NCBI RefSeq assembly: GCF_001654865.1
Contig: NZ_LXEO01000046.1
Location: 1 to 58,806, forward strand
Direction: 5' to 3'
DNA from: Buttiauxella noackiae ATCC 51607
Lineage (GTDB): Bacteria > Pseudomonadota > Gammaproteobacteria > Enterobacterales > Enterobacteriaceae
DNA: 58,806 nucleotides
In this document: in pieces, positions 18,836 through 27,283 of the stretch
Layout: each line of letters begins with the position of its first letter
Numbering within the stretch: the first letter of the stretch is position 1
Program-made: the position numbers and the translations under genes
Notes under the pieces: generated by a model
Seen by the model: the letters and a program-made list of their open reading frames with translations, nothing else
What the model was told of the DNA's origin: nothing
Database searches by the model: none

Positions 18836-19567
18836 ATGAAAGTCCCACAGACAAATATTTCAGAATCTGTCACCCAGCATCTTGCACGCCGTATTATGCA
18901 TGGCGATCTCGCGCCGGGGCTTTCTTTACCAGGTGAAAACGAGCTGGCCGTGGAATATGAAGTTTCCCGCACGTCGGTGCGCAACGCCCTTCAGGTTCTT
19001 GCCGCAAAAGGGCTTATTTCAATTCAGGCCAAAAAACGCAGCACGGTGAATAGCCGCGAGCAGTGGAGCCTGTTGGATATTGATGTGCTCGGCTGGCTGT
19101 CTGAAGGTGAAGTTGACCTAAAACTAGTTGAACAACTGATTGTGACACGCCTGATTTTCGAGCCAAATGTGGCAACACTCGCGGCATTAAACGCCAACGG
19201 ACATGATTTGGCAGCGATGGAAGACGCGCTCCAGTTGATGCGTAAAGGCCAGGTTGAAGCGCAAAGAGCCTTATTTGAAGAAGGCGATCTGGCATTTCAC
19301 CATGCGCTGCTGCGTGCTACACATAATCCTTTCTTACTGGCACTCGGTAATGCACTTTCCGCAGCCATGGAACTCTCTTTCAAACAAACAATTGAGAAAG
19401 ATGTTCGCCAAACCAAAGCCGCCGTCGATGATCACTTTCAATTGTTTGATGCTATTCGCCTGAAACAAGTCGAAACTGCCCGCCAGCAAATGCGCACCAT
19501 CTTATTAAATGCTGCCAAAAAACGTATCTGGCAAGATCGCCCGGAAATGTTCGACCACATTATTTGA
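18836..19567 (+). CDS. GntR/FadR-family regulator, DgoR-like
   Basis: A 243-residue regulator: winged helix-turn-helix at about 8-75 (LSLPGENELAVEYEVSRTSV) and an FCD effector domain at about 90-225 with metal-binding-type residues (EEGDLAFHHALLRATHNP). It resembles E. coli DgoR, including the QWSLLDIDVLGWL linker. The ATG at 18836 gives a start at MKVPQ; a longer frame from 18809 lacks a ribosome-binding site. Divergent from rihC and just upstream of the sugar-acid operon it presumably represses. A perfect TTGTATTACAA palindrome before dgoK fits a GntR-type operator. Confidence 0.9.
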   Translation: MKVPQTNISESVTQHLARRIMHGDLAPGLSLPGENELAVEYEVSRTSVRNALQVLAAKGLISIQAKKRSTVNSREQWSLLDIDVLGWLSEGEVDLKLVEQLIVTRLIFEPNVATLAALNANGHDLAAMEDALQLMRKGQVEAQRALFEEGDLAFHHALLRATHNPFLLALGNALSAAMELSFKQTIEKDVRQTKAAVDDHFQLFDAIRLKQVETARQQMRTILLNAAKKRIWQDRPEMFDHII

Positions 19568-19628
19568 TCCTCGTCTGACGTAATTTCGATCTCCCTCACA
19601 CACTGTGATGTTTTTTTGCTCTAGCATT

Positions 19629-19662
19629 CTTGTATTACAAGATTGAATGGTTTGTATTACTT
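19629..19662. promoter_or_regulatory. GntR-type operator repeats in front of dgoK
   Basis: CTTGTATTACAAG (19629-19641) is a perfect 13-bp palindrome fitting the TNGTNNNACNA consensus of FadR/DgoR-like regulators. A second copy of its left part, TTGTATTACTT, follows at 19652-19662, 22 bases on and directly before the dgoK start codon. Binding here would block transcription or translation initiation of the sugar-acid operon. Confidence 0.7.
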
Positions 19663-19664
19663 GA

Positions 19665-20567
19665 ATGAAAACTCACTGGATTGCCATCGACTGGGGAACG
19701 ACCAACTTCCGTGCATTTTTGATGCAGGGTTCAAAGCAGGTTTCCAGAATTAGCCAGCCTTGCGGATTGTTATCCGTCGAGAAGGATCAATTTGCACCTA
19801 CGCTGCAAAACTTGCTGCAAACGTGGCTTGAGCAATATGGCAATTTGCCGATTGTGATGGCGGGAATGGTCGGTTCGCAGCAGGGTTGGCATGAAGTACC
19901 TTATGCGCCGCTACCGTGCAATGCGCAGGATTTGGCATCGCGCACGCTGGCGTTTACCACACCCTGGGGCAGCCAGGCATGGCTGATTCCCGGCGCTAAC
20001 GGCACCAGTCAGTTTGGCCAGCCAGACGTGATGCGCGGTGAAGAAGTGCAGCTTTTCGGCTTGAGCGCTTTACATCCCGCCGATGAACATTTCGTTTTAC
20101 TGCCGGGCACACACAGCAAACATGCGCAACTGCGCCTGGGCGAAATAACGGCTTCCTCCACGTTTATGACTGGCGAAATCTTCTCGCTGTTATCCCAGCA
20201 TTCCATTCTTGGCCGCGCATTGCCGGAGCAGCAGGAAGATAACGAAGCCTTCCTTCTGGGCGTGAGAACAGCCATACAAGGTGCGCCATTCACCCATTTG
20301 ATCTTCTCAGCACGCACTCGCCGCCTGGCCGGTGAAATAAAAGAAGCCAGCGTTCATAGCTATCTGTCTGGTTTAACCATCGGTTATGAATTGCAGGCGC
20401 TACCCGCAGCGCTTCACGCATGGTTAGTCGGCAGCCCGTCGTTGACCGCCCGCTATGAGCTTGCGGCAAGTCTGATGGATCTCAATTTCTCCCCGGCCAA
20501 CGGCGATGACTGCTTCATTCATGGCCTGTGGCACCTCTTCACCCAACTCCAAGGAAACCGATCATGA
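19665..20567 (+). CDS. dgoK: 2-dehydro-3-deoxygalactonokinase
   Basis: ATP-dependent kinase that makes 2-dehydro-3-deoxy-6-phosphogalactonate in the De Ley-Doudoroff pathway, cytosolic. The 300-residue protein has the ASKHA phosphate-1 motif at its N terminus (WIAIDWGTTNFRAF) and the family motifs MAGMVGSQQGW and LLPGTHSKHA. The conserved N terminus fixes the start at 19665, yet no Shine-Dalgarno sequence is visible, because an operator-like repeat occupies that place. It is the first gene of the operon; dgoA overlaps its stop by four bases (ATGA). Confidence 0.92.
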   Translation: MKTHWIAIDWGTTNFRAFLMQGSKQVSRISQPCGLLSVEKDQFAPTLQNLLQTWLEQYGNLPIVMAGMVGSQQGWHEVPYAPLPCNAQDLASRTLAFTTPWGSQAWLIPGANGTSQFGQPDVMRGEEVQLFGLSALHPADEHFVLLPGTHSKHAQLRLGEITASSTFMTGEIFSLLSQHSILGRALPEQQEDNEAFLLGVRTAIQGAPFTHLIFSARTRRLAGEIKEASVHSYLSGLTIGYELQALPAALHAWLVGSPSLTARYELAASLMDLNFSPANGDDCFIHGLWHLFTQLQGNRS

Positions 20568-21205
20568 GCCCGGAAAGTTTCATTGCCCAATGGCAACAAG
20601 AGCCGTTACCGCTGGTCGCTATTTTGCGTGGCATCACGCCTGCCGAGGCTGTTGAAGCGGCAGAAATTCTGCTGGAATGCGGCTTCCGCTATCTGGAAGT
20701 GCCCCTTAATAGCCCCTCGGCACTGAAATCAATTCACCTGATGAGAGATACCGTAGGCAACCGTGGCTATGTCGGTGCGGGCACAGTGTTAAATGTGGAA
20801 CAGGTGGATAGCGTTGCTGAATGCGGCGGGCAATTGATCATCTCCCCAAACTGTAATCCCGATGTGATTCGCCATTCGGTGAAACGCGGCTTGATAAGTC
20901 TCCCTGGCGTCATGACACCAAGCGAGGCTTTTAGCGCGATAGATGCCGGGGCGAGCGCTCTGAAATTATTCCCGGCTGAACATATCACCCCAGTAATAAC
21001 CAAAGCGTTCCGCGCAATTATCCCACGTGAAGTGGCCTGTTTACCCGTCGGTGGTATCCAACCTGATGCCGCGCAAATGCGTAGCTATATTCAGGCAGGA
21101 GCCAATGGTTTTGGCTTGGGCGGCGGGTTGTATCAGGCAGGTATGAGCATGGTTTTATTACGTGAACGAGCACAGGCGTATCAGCAAGCCTGGCTTAAGC
21201 AATAG
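20564..21205 (+). CDS. dgoA: 2-dehydro-3-deoxy-6-phosphogalactonate aldolase
   Basis: Class I aldolase that cleaves KDPGal to pyruvate and glyceraldehyde 3-phosphate. The 213-residue KDPG/KDPGal-aldolase barrel has the general-base Glu45 (LEVPLNSP), the VGAGTVL motif, ISPNCNPDVI and the Schiff-base Lys134 (ALKLFPAE). The final GLGGGLYQAG phosphate loop is also present. The ATG at 20564 overlaps the dgoK stop (ATGA), preceded by AAGGAAACC. A longer upstream frame would run inside dgoK and is not used. Confidence 0.93.
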   Translation: MSPESFIAQWQQEPLPLVAILRGITPAEAVEAAEILLECGFRYLEVPLNSPSALKSIHLMRDTVGNRGYVGAGTVLNVEQVDSVAECGGQLIISPNCNPDVIRHSVKRGLISLPGVMTPSEAFSAIDAGASALKLFPAEHITPVITKAFRAIIPREVACLPVGGIQPDAAQMRSYIQAGANGFGLGGGLYQAGMSMVLLRERAQAYQQAWLKQ

Positions 21206-21266
21206 AACATTAAATTCCCTACACAATAAAAAAACCTCTTACCCTGAATTTTCTGGAGATAGAACA

Positions 21267-22667
21267 ATGAGCAAAACTCTGGACAACAAACCCACAGCTT
21301 CGGTAGCGGAGTCAAAGGTTTATAGCAAGATTACACGACGCCTGATCCCGTTTTTAATCGTATGCTATTTCTTCGCTTATCTTGACCGCGTTAACGTCGG
21401 GTTCGCCAAACTGCATATGCAGGATGCGCTGAACTTCAGCGATACGGTTTACGGGTTGGGCGCAGGCATCTTCTTTATCGGCTACTTCCTGTTTGAGATG
21501 CCGAGCAACCTGCTGATGCAACGCTTTGGGCCACGCTTCTGGATTGCCCGCATCATGGTGACCTGGGCGGTGCTTTCGGCAGGCATGATGTTTGTCACCA
21601 CGCCGACGCAGTTTTATGTAGTGCGTTTCTTACTGGGCGTGGCGGAAGCCGGTTTCTTCCCTGGCATCGTGTTCTATCTCACGCTTTGGTTCCCTTCGTG
21701 GCGCTCCGCCCGCACCCTCGGGCTATTTATTCTGGTGACGCCGCTTTCAACAATTATTGGCAGCCCGCTTTCCGGCCTGATCCTTAAGCTTTTCGAGGGC
21801 GTAGGTAGCCTGCACAACTGGCAGTGGCTGTTCCTGGTTGAAGCCATTCCCTCTTTCCTGCTCGCTTTTGTGGTGCTGCGTTATCTTGATAACGATGTGA
21901 AGTCGGCGAAGTGGCTGAGCGATGCTGAAAAACAGGTCGTCATTAACGATCTGGCAAAAGATGCAGCCAACCGCGAGCGCGCCAATAAAGGGAAAGTAGA
22001 CAGCAGCCTGAAAGGCATGCTGAAAAATGGCTACGTCTGGCTGCTGGCGGTAGTGTTCTTTAGCTTCAATATCGGCTACTACGGCATCAATTTCTGGCTG
22101 CCCTCGATAATCAAATCTTCCGGAGTCAGCGACGATTTCCATATCGGCCTACTCGCCGCACTGCCGTATGTCTTCGGTGCCTGCTTTATGGTGTGGAACA
22201 GTCGCCATTCTGACCTGAAACAAGAACGCCGTTGGCACATTGCTATTCCAGCCATGATTGGTTGCGTGGGGCTTGCGCTGAGCGCTTATTGCAGCGGTTC
22301 CACCTTCTGGATGATGGCGTGGATCTGCGTGGCGATGTCTGGCACCCTGGCATTGATTCCAACCTATATCAGCCTGCCTGGTGCCCTGCTTTCCGGTACC
22401 GCTGCCGCTGCGGGTATCGCCTTCGTTAACTCCATCGGCAACCTGGCGGGTTTCTTTGGCCCGACAGTGCTCGGCTGGCTGAAAGACACGACCGGACGCA
22501 CCGACACTGGTTTATATATTCTGGCCGCCTTCTTGCTGCTGTGTGCCCCGTTAATTCTGACTCTGCCGGCTCGCCTGGCAAACCCCAAAAAAGTGATAAC
22601 TGCCCCCGAACAGACAACTGAGCGGCCTGACGCTGTGCAGCCTTTCAACGCGACTATCGATCGCTAA
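21267..22667 (+). CDS. ACS-family MFS sugar-acid permease
   Basis: A 466-residue, twelve-segment major-facilitator protein of the anion:cation symporter family, whose members import galactonate, glucarate, galactarate or related acids. Signature stretches are CYFFAYLDRVNVGFAKLHM in the first segment, FEMPSNLLMQRFGPRFWIARIM after segment two and RFLLGVAEAGFFPGIVFYLTLWFP. The ATG at 21267 has TGGAGA upstream. It is placed between the KDPGal aldolase and the dehydratase genes, so it most likely carries the sugar acid that this operon degrades. Close to DgoT-type transporters, but specificity cannot be assigned. Confidence 0.9.
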   Translation: MSKTLDNKPTASVAESKVYSKITRRLIPFLIVCYFFAYLDRVNVGFAKLHMQDALNFSDTVYGLGAGIFFIGYFLFEMPSNLLMQRFGPRFWIARIMVTWAVLSAGMMFVTTPTQFYVVRFLLGVAEAGFFPGIVFYLTLWFPSWRSARTLGLFILVTPLSTIIGSPLSGLILKLFEGVGSLHNWQWLFLVEAIPSFLLAFVVLRYLDNDVKSAKWLSDAEKQVVINDLAKDAANRERANKGKVDSSLKGMLKNGYVWLLAVVFFSFNIGYYGINFWLPSIIKSSGVSDDFHIGLLAALPYVFGACFMVWNSRHSDLKQERRWHIAIPAMIGCVGLALSAYCSGSTFWMMAWICVAMSGTLALIPTYISLPGALLSGTAAAAGIAFVNSIGNLAGFFGPTVLGWLKDTTGRTDTGLYILAAFLLLCAPLILTLPARLANPKKVITAPEQTTERPDAVQPFNATIDR

Positions 22668-22688
22668 CGTATAGAAGAGATGAAAACT

Positions 22689-24395
22689 ATGAGTGGATGT
22701 GGCGGATGTGCCAGCTGTGGCACGCATTTCAACCCAATCCTTGAAGGTGATGACGGCGCGCTGAAACGGGCGCTGTATAAATCAATGGGTCATACCGATG
22801 AACAACTACGCAAACCTGTTATTGCGGTGGTGAACAGCTACACCAACGCGACGGCAGGTCATGCCAATCTCAATGAGCTAACAGCCAAAGTGCTGGAAGG
22901 CATTGAAGAAGCCGGAGGCGTGGGCATGGTGTTTGGCACCATTGCCCCTTGCGACGGTATCGCCGAAGGGCATTTAGGGATGCGCTATATCCTCGCCGCC
23001 CGCGAAGTGATTACGGCCTCAATTGAAGTGATGATGCGCGCCCACCGTTTTGACGGCATGGTTCTGCTCGGTTCGTGCGACAAAATCGTTCCGGCGATGT
23101 TGATGGCAGCAGCGCGATTAGACATCCCGGCGATTATGGTCAACGGCGGCCCAATGTACCCGGCTGAATACAAAGGCAAACACTGGGACGGCAATATCGT
23201 TACCGAAGCCATTGGCTGGAAAAAGCGTGGTGAAATCAGTGAAGAAGAGTTCGCTCATATCGAGAATATCGCCGAACCAGGGCCTGGCTCCTGCACCATG
23301 TACGGCACCGCGAACACCATGTGCTGTATCGGTGAAGTGTTGGGTATGAGTTTGCCGGGTAGCAGCACGCTACCTGCAGTGTCGCAGGAACGCCGCGACT
23401 GCGCCGTTGAAACTGGCCGCCATGCAGTGGAGCTGGTGCTCAATGGCGTGAACGCGCGCCAGATTATTACCGCCGAATCCATTCACAACGCGATGGTTTA
23501 TCTGCTGGCTACGGGCGGTTCCACCAACGCGATTTTGCATCTTCAGGCTATTTACTACGAAGCGGAGTTGGGTCACCTGCCGCTGTCTGCTTTCGATGAG
23601 TTAAGCCACCGTGTCCCGCTGGTCGCCTCACTTTATCCGGCGTCCGAGCACGATATGATCGACTTCTGGGAAGCGGGTGGCGTGCAAGCGGTGGAGTATG
23701 AAATCAGCAAACTGATGCATATGGATGCGCTGACCGTCGCGGGTAAAACCAAAGCTGAATTGCACGCCGTTGGTAAACGCAGTTGTCGCCCGGAAGTCAT
23801 TCATACGCTCGCGATTCCAGTGCGTAATGAAGCGGGTGTGGCGGTGTTGCACGGTAATTTATCTCCGCTGGGTTGCGTGGTGAAACCTGCTGCGGTGCCG
23901 GAAAACCTGATGGTATTCCGTGGCCCGGCGGTGGTGTTCAACAGCGAGCAGGAATCCGTGGAAGCGATTATGTCCGGTCAAATTCAGCCGGGCAGCGTGC
24001 TGGTTCTGCGCTACGAAGGCCCGAAAGGTGGCCCTGGCATGCCAGAAATGTATAAGCCGATGAAATCGCTGGAAGGTATGGGCCTTTCTGACACCTGCGC
24101 ACTGATTACCGACGGGCGCTTCTCCGGCTCCAACCGTGGTCTGTTCGTTGGACATATTTCCCCGGAAGCCGTTGATGGCGGCGAGTTAGGGCTGGTGGAA
24201 AACGGCGATGAAATCTCGATTGATATTCCAGCCCGTAGCCTGACTTTACACGTAGCCGAGACCGAACTGGCTACGCGCCGCGAAAACTGGAAACCAGTTA
24301 ATAAAGAAGTCCCACGCGGATTCCTGCGTTTGTATCGCCGCTGGGCGTTGCCTGCCGCGCAAGGTGCCGTGCTGGCAGACAGGGAGGATGACTGA
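22689..24395 (+). CDS. IlvD/Edd-family sugar-acid dehydratase
   Basis: Iron-sulfur dehydratase that would convert an aldonate to its 2-keto-3-deoxy form. The 568-residue protein has the IlvD/Edd Fe-S ligands region: Cys130 (LLGSCDK) and Cys202 (PGPGSCTMYGTANTM). The metal/substrate region (AEGHLGMRY) and the C-terminal ITDGRFSGSNRGLFVGHISPEA are also there. Length and gene context fit the arabinonate/galactonate/xylonate dehydratase branch rather than IlvD itself. The N terminus has an unusual CxxCxxC cluster (Cys4, Cys7, Cys10). The ATG at 22689 is chosen for its GAAGAG spacing; the ATG at 22680 would add three residues. It would take the place of DgoD, an unrelated enolase-family enzyme. 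Confidence 0.88.
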   Translation: MSGCGGCASCGTHFNPILEGDDGALKRALYKSMGHTDEQLRKPVIAVVNSYTNATAGHANLNELTAKVLEGIEEAGGVGMVFGTIAPCDGIAEGHLGMRYILAAREVITASIEVMMRAHRFDGMVLLGSCDKIVPAMLMAAARLDIPAIMVNGGPMYPAEYKGKHWDGNIVTEAIGWKKRGEISEEEFAHIENIAEPGPGSCTMYGTANTMCCIGEVLGMSLPGSSTLPAVSQERRDCAVETGRHAVELVLNGVNARQIITAESIHNAMVYLLATGGSTNAILHLQAIYYEAELGHLPLSAFDELSHRVPLVASLYPASEHDMIDFWEAGGVQAVEYEISKLMHMDALTVAGKTKAELHAVGKRSCRPEVIHTLAIPVRNEAGVAVLHGNLSPLGCVVKPAAVPENLMVFRGPAVVFNSEQESVEAIMSGQIQPGSVLVLRYEGPKGGPGMPEMYKPMKSLEGMGLSDTCALITDGRFSGSNRGLFVGHISPEAVDGGELGLVENGDEISIDIPARSLTLHVAETELATRRENWKPVNKEVPRGFLRLYRRWALPAAQGAVLADREDD

Positions 24396-25300
24396 TGAAT
24401 AAGCATTTCACAGCTCAGGAAATTGTTGGCGTAAACCCGATCGTCGCCATGCCGTTTACCGCCAGCGGCGAAATCGACGAAGCGAGTTTTGTGCGCCTGC
24501 TTGAGCATATCGGCAATACCGGCGCGCAAGGCACCACGCTGTTCGGCATCGCCAGCGAGTTTCCAAAACTCACCGATCCGGAGCGTGACCGCCTGGCGCA
24601 GATGTTCGTCTCAACGCTCGCGGGCAGTTCGCTGTACCGGGCGATGTCGGTGACAGATCACAGCACGGAAGTGGCGGTAAAACGCGCCCGTTTCTATGCA
24701 AGCCTTGGTGCGGATGCGCTGATGCTGCTGCCGCCGTTTTTCCTGCAACCGAGTCCACAGGCTATTCAGGAGCATATTTTTGCCGTGCTGGAAGCGGTGG
24801 ATATTCCGGTGATGGTGCAATACGCGCCGGGTGAAACAGGCCTGGCGATTACTCCAGAACAGTTGGCGGTGGTCGCCGCTCTTTACCCGCATGCGGTATT
24901 TAAAATCGAATGTAATCCGCCAGTGGATTACACCCGCGAGTTTCTCCAGAAGGCTCCACAGGCCAGCGTGCTTAACGGCTATGCTGGATTGTATATGCTG
25001 CAAATGTTGGCGGCTGGCGGCAAGGGCGTGATGCCGGGCTGTTCTTTTACTGAAGTGTATGTGCGGATTTATCAGCACTGGCAGAGGGGCGAAACGGCAC
25101 AAGCCGAGGCACTACATCAGGCGTTGTTACCTTATATCCAACGCTGGATGACGCATTGCGAATACATCATTCAGGTTGAGAAAACGATTTTGATGAAGCG
25201 TGGAATTATCGCAACAGACTATTGCCGCAAGCCTGGCTGGCAACTTTCCAGTGAAGACCATCAGATCATTGATCGCTTCCTGACTGACTTCCAGCTGTGA
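24395..25300 (+). CDS. DHDPS/N-acetylneuraminate-lyase-family aldolase or dehydratase
   Basis: A 301-residue TIM-barrel enzyme of the DapA/NanA superfamily. The Schiff-base lysine is probably Lys170 (AVFKIECNPP) and the assisting tyrosine Tyr143 (MVQYAPGETG). The N-terminal family motif reads GTTLFGIASEFPKLTDPER. The KIECNPP context is unlike DapA and closer to 2-keto-3-deoxy-acid lyases and dehydratases. Likely roles are direct retro-aldol cleavage of the 2-keto-3-deoxy acid, as YjhH/YagE do beside an IlvD/Edd enzyme in E. coli, or its dehydration. Start overlaps the dehydratase stop by one base (TGATG). Last gene of the operon. Confidence 0.85.
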   Translation: MNKHFTAQEIVGVNPIVAMPFTASGEIDEASFVRLLEHIGNTGAQGTTLFGIASEFPKLTDPERDRLAQMFVSTLAGSSLYRAMSVTDHSTEVAVKRARFYASLGADALMLLPPFFLQPSPQAIQEHIFAVLEAVDIPVMVQYAPGETGLAITPEQLAVVAALYPHAVFKIECNPPVDYTREFLQKAPQASVLNGYAGLYMLQMLAAGGKGVMPGCSFTEVYVRIYQHWQRGETAQAEALHQALLPYIQRWMTHCEYIIQVEKTILMKRGIIATDYCRKPGWQLSSEDHQIIDRFLTDFQL

Positions 25301-25318
25301 GGAGTGACACTTGATCAA

Positions 25319-25344
25319 AAAAGGGGAGCATAAGCTCCCCTTTT
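25319..25344. terminator. Bidirectional Rho-independent terminator
   Basis: AAAAGGGGAGC ATAA GCTCCCCTTTT is a near-perfect stem with flanking A/T runs. It lies between the convergent ends of the sugar-acid operon and ispH and can stop both. Confidence 0.92.
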
Positions 25345-25371
25345 GAATTTGGTGTTTGCGATGGATGCCGA

Positions 25372-26322
25372 TTACTCGACTTCTTTCACATCCATACGCA
25401 ATTCACGCGGCACTTCGAAAATAATATTTTCTTCACGCCCCACCAGCTCACGGGTTTCGCTGCCGCCTAATTCACGCAGGCGAGCCAGAACGTTTTGCAC
25501 CAGAATATCTGGCGCAGACGCCCCTGCCGTAACACCGACGCAAACCGCATCTTTAACCCATGATTCCTGGATATCAGTCGCATCGTCAATCAGATATGCG
25601 GCCTTGCCCATGCGTTGTGCAAGCTCTGCCAGACGGTTGGAGTTGGAGGAATTTTTCGAGCCAACAACCAACACCACATCTGCTTCATCAGCCAGCGCAC
25701 GCACAGCTTCCTGGCGATTGGTGGTGGCATAGCAAATATCGTCTTTACGTGGACCGATGATTTTCGGGAAGCGTTTACGCAGCGCATCAATCACGTCAGA
25801 GGTGTCATCAACAGAGAGCGTGGTCTGCGTCATAAACGACAGTTTGGCTTCGTTTTTCACATCCAGTTTGCTGACATCTTCCGGTGATTCAACCAGGTAC
25901 ATGCCACCTTTCGGGTTGCTGTACTGGCCCATGGTGCCTTCCACTTCCGGGTGACCAGCATGGCCAATCAGAATGGACTCTTCACCACGACGGCTGGCGC
26001 GAGCGACTTCCATATGCACTTTAGTCACCAGCGGACAGGTCGCATCAAACACCGTTAAATCACGGCCTTTAGCTTCGTTGCGAACCGCTTGGGAAACACC
26101 GTGTGCTGAAAAAATCAGGATTGCGCCATCAGGCACTTCACTGATTTGCTCGATGAAAATCGCCCCGCGTTCCCGCAGGCTATCAACCACGTAGCGGTTG
26201 TGCACCACTTCGTGACGGACATAAATCGGCGCACCGTAGATGGCCAGCGCGTTTTCAACAATGCTGATAGCGCGGTCTACCCCGGCACAAAAGCCGCGAG
26301 GGTTAGCCAACAGGATCTGCAT
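25372..26322 (-). CDS. ispH: 4-hydroxy-3-methylbut-2-enyl diphosphate reductase
   Basis: Last enzyme of the MEP pathway, reducing HMBPP to isopentenyl and dimethylallyl diphosphate using a [4Fe-4S] cluster. At 316 residues it equals E. coli IspH. Cluster ligand Cys12 is in [13 protein letters not shown]; the others are in [10 protein letters not shown] and in [11 protein letters not shown]-adjacent sequence ([10 protein letters not shown]). The gene start lies inside the 3' end of fkpB (20-base overlap), so it is co-transcribed with ileS-lspA-fkpB. Confidence 0.98.
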   Translation of the reverse strand: MQILLANPRGFCAGVDRAISIVENALAIYGAPIYVRHEVVHNRYVVDSLRERGAIFIEQISEVPDGAILIFSAHGVSQAVRNEAKGRDLTVFDATCPLVTKVHMEVARASRRGEESILIGHAGHPEVEGTMGQYSNPKGGMYLVESPEDVSKLDVKNEAKLSFMTQTTLSVDDTSDVIDALRKRFPKIIGPRKDDICYATTNRQEAVRALADEADVVLVVGSKNSSNSNRLAELAQRMGKAAYLIDDATDIQESWVKDAVCVGVTAGASAPDILVQNVLARLRELGGSETRELVGREENIIFEVPRELRMDVKEVE

Positions 26323-26773
26323 TCAACGCCTCCAGTACCGGGTCGATTTCCAGTACTTCGATATCAAAATGAATGGTTTGCCCGGCGAGTGGGTGGTTAA
26401 AGTCAACGGTGATGGAATCGCCGTTGACTTCACGCACTACACCTGGCATCTCGCTGCCATCCATTGCGGTGAACAGCATAATCGCCCCTGGCACCGGCTC
26501 ACCCGCATCAATAAATTCACGACGCGAGAAATACTGAATCATGTCCGGGCTTGGAATACCAAACGCCGATTCAGGTGCCAGAGAGAATGCTTTTTTATCC
26601 CCTGCTTTCAGGCCGACAAGCTGATCTTCCATGCCCGGTGACAGCGTTTCGTCACCCAGCGTAAAGAGTGCCGGTTTGCCGTTATTGCGGGTCGACTCGG
26701 CGGTGGAGCCATCTTCGAGTTTCAGCGTGAAATGCACTAATACTCTGCTATTGGCCTGGATAGACTCAGCCAT
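26303..26773 (-). CDS. fkpB: FKBP-type peptidyl-prolyl isomerase
   Basis: Cytosolic SlpA-type FKBP that assists proline isomerisation and chaperoning. The 156-residue protein has the FKBP core ([27 protein letters not shown]) and an insert-in-flap region ([20 protein letters not shown]). It ends in the conserved [21 protein letters not shown], then [10 protein letters not shown]. It is about seven residues longer than E. coli FkpB (149) at the C terminus, which creates a 20-base overlap with ispH. Confidence 0.95.
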   Translation of the reverse strand: MAESIQANSRVLVHFTLKLEDGSTAESTRNNGKPALFTLGDETLSPGMEDQLVGLKAGDKKAFSLAPESAFGIPSPDMIQYFSRREFIDAGEPVPGAIMLFTAMDGSEMPGVVREVNGDSITVDFNHPLAGQTIHFDIEVLEIDPVLEALNADPVG

Positions 26774-26776
26774 GGG

Positions 26777-27283
26777 TTACCCTTTTTGCTTTGCGGGCTT
26801 GTCGGAGGAGACAAAGAAGCCCTCCAGCACAATCAGCGCCGCACCGATACAGATTGCCGTATCAGCTAAGTTAAACGTGGCGAAGTGCCAGTCGCCGACA
26901 TAGAAATCAATCATGTCGACCACAAAACCGTGCCATAACCGGTCAAACAAGTTACCAAGTGCACCGCCAATGATTAAAGCATAGGCGATGTTATGCAGCT
27001 TCTGGCTTGCTTTTGCACGGTACATCAGCACCGCCAGAATCACGCAGATACCAATAGCGATACCAGCGAAGAACCAGCGCTGCCAGCCGCCTTTATCCGC
27101 AAGGAAACTAAATGCGGCACCGTAATTGCGGGCATAGTGCAGATTCATCGACGGAAACAGCGATACGGTGTCCCCCAGCATGAAATGCTGGAGGATAAGG
27201 TATTTGCTGCCCAGATCGACGATCAGTACCACGACCACCAGCCACAGCCAGCTCAGTCCGGTAGAACAAATCGATTTACTCAT
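26777..27283 (-). CDS. lspA: Lipoprotein signal peptidase (signal peptidase II)
   Basis: Inner-membrane aspartyl protease that removes signal peptides of prolipoproteins after lipidation. The 168-residue product has four membrane segments. The catalytic aspartate regions are [23 protein letters not shown] and [13 protein letters not shown]. Length agrees with E. coli (164). The start overlaps the ileS stop by one base, and fkpB follows 3 bases after its stop. It acts on lipoproteins such as the two encoded at 3970-4815. Confidence 0.97.
   Translation of the reverse strand: MSKSICSTGLSWLWLVVVVLIVDLGSKYLILQHFMLGDTVSLFPSMNLHYARNYGAAFSFLADKGGWQRWFFAGIAIGICVILAVLMYRAKASQKLHNIAYALIIGGALGNLFDRLWHGFVVDMIDFYVGDWHFATFNLADTAICIGAALIVLEGFFVSSDKPAKQKG

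Noticed and set aside
19595-19620. TCACACACTGTGA followed by a T-run after the GntR gene
   Set aside because: The stem has only five pairs; too weak to call a terminator, and half-sites are too close for a CRP site.
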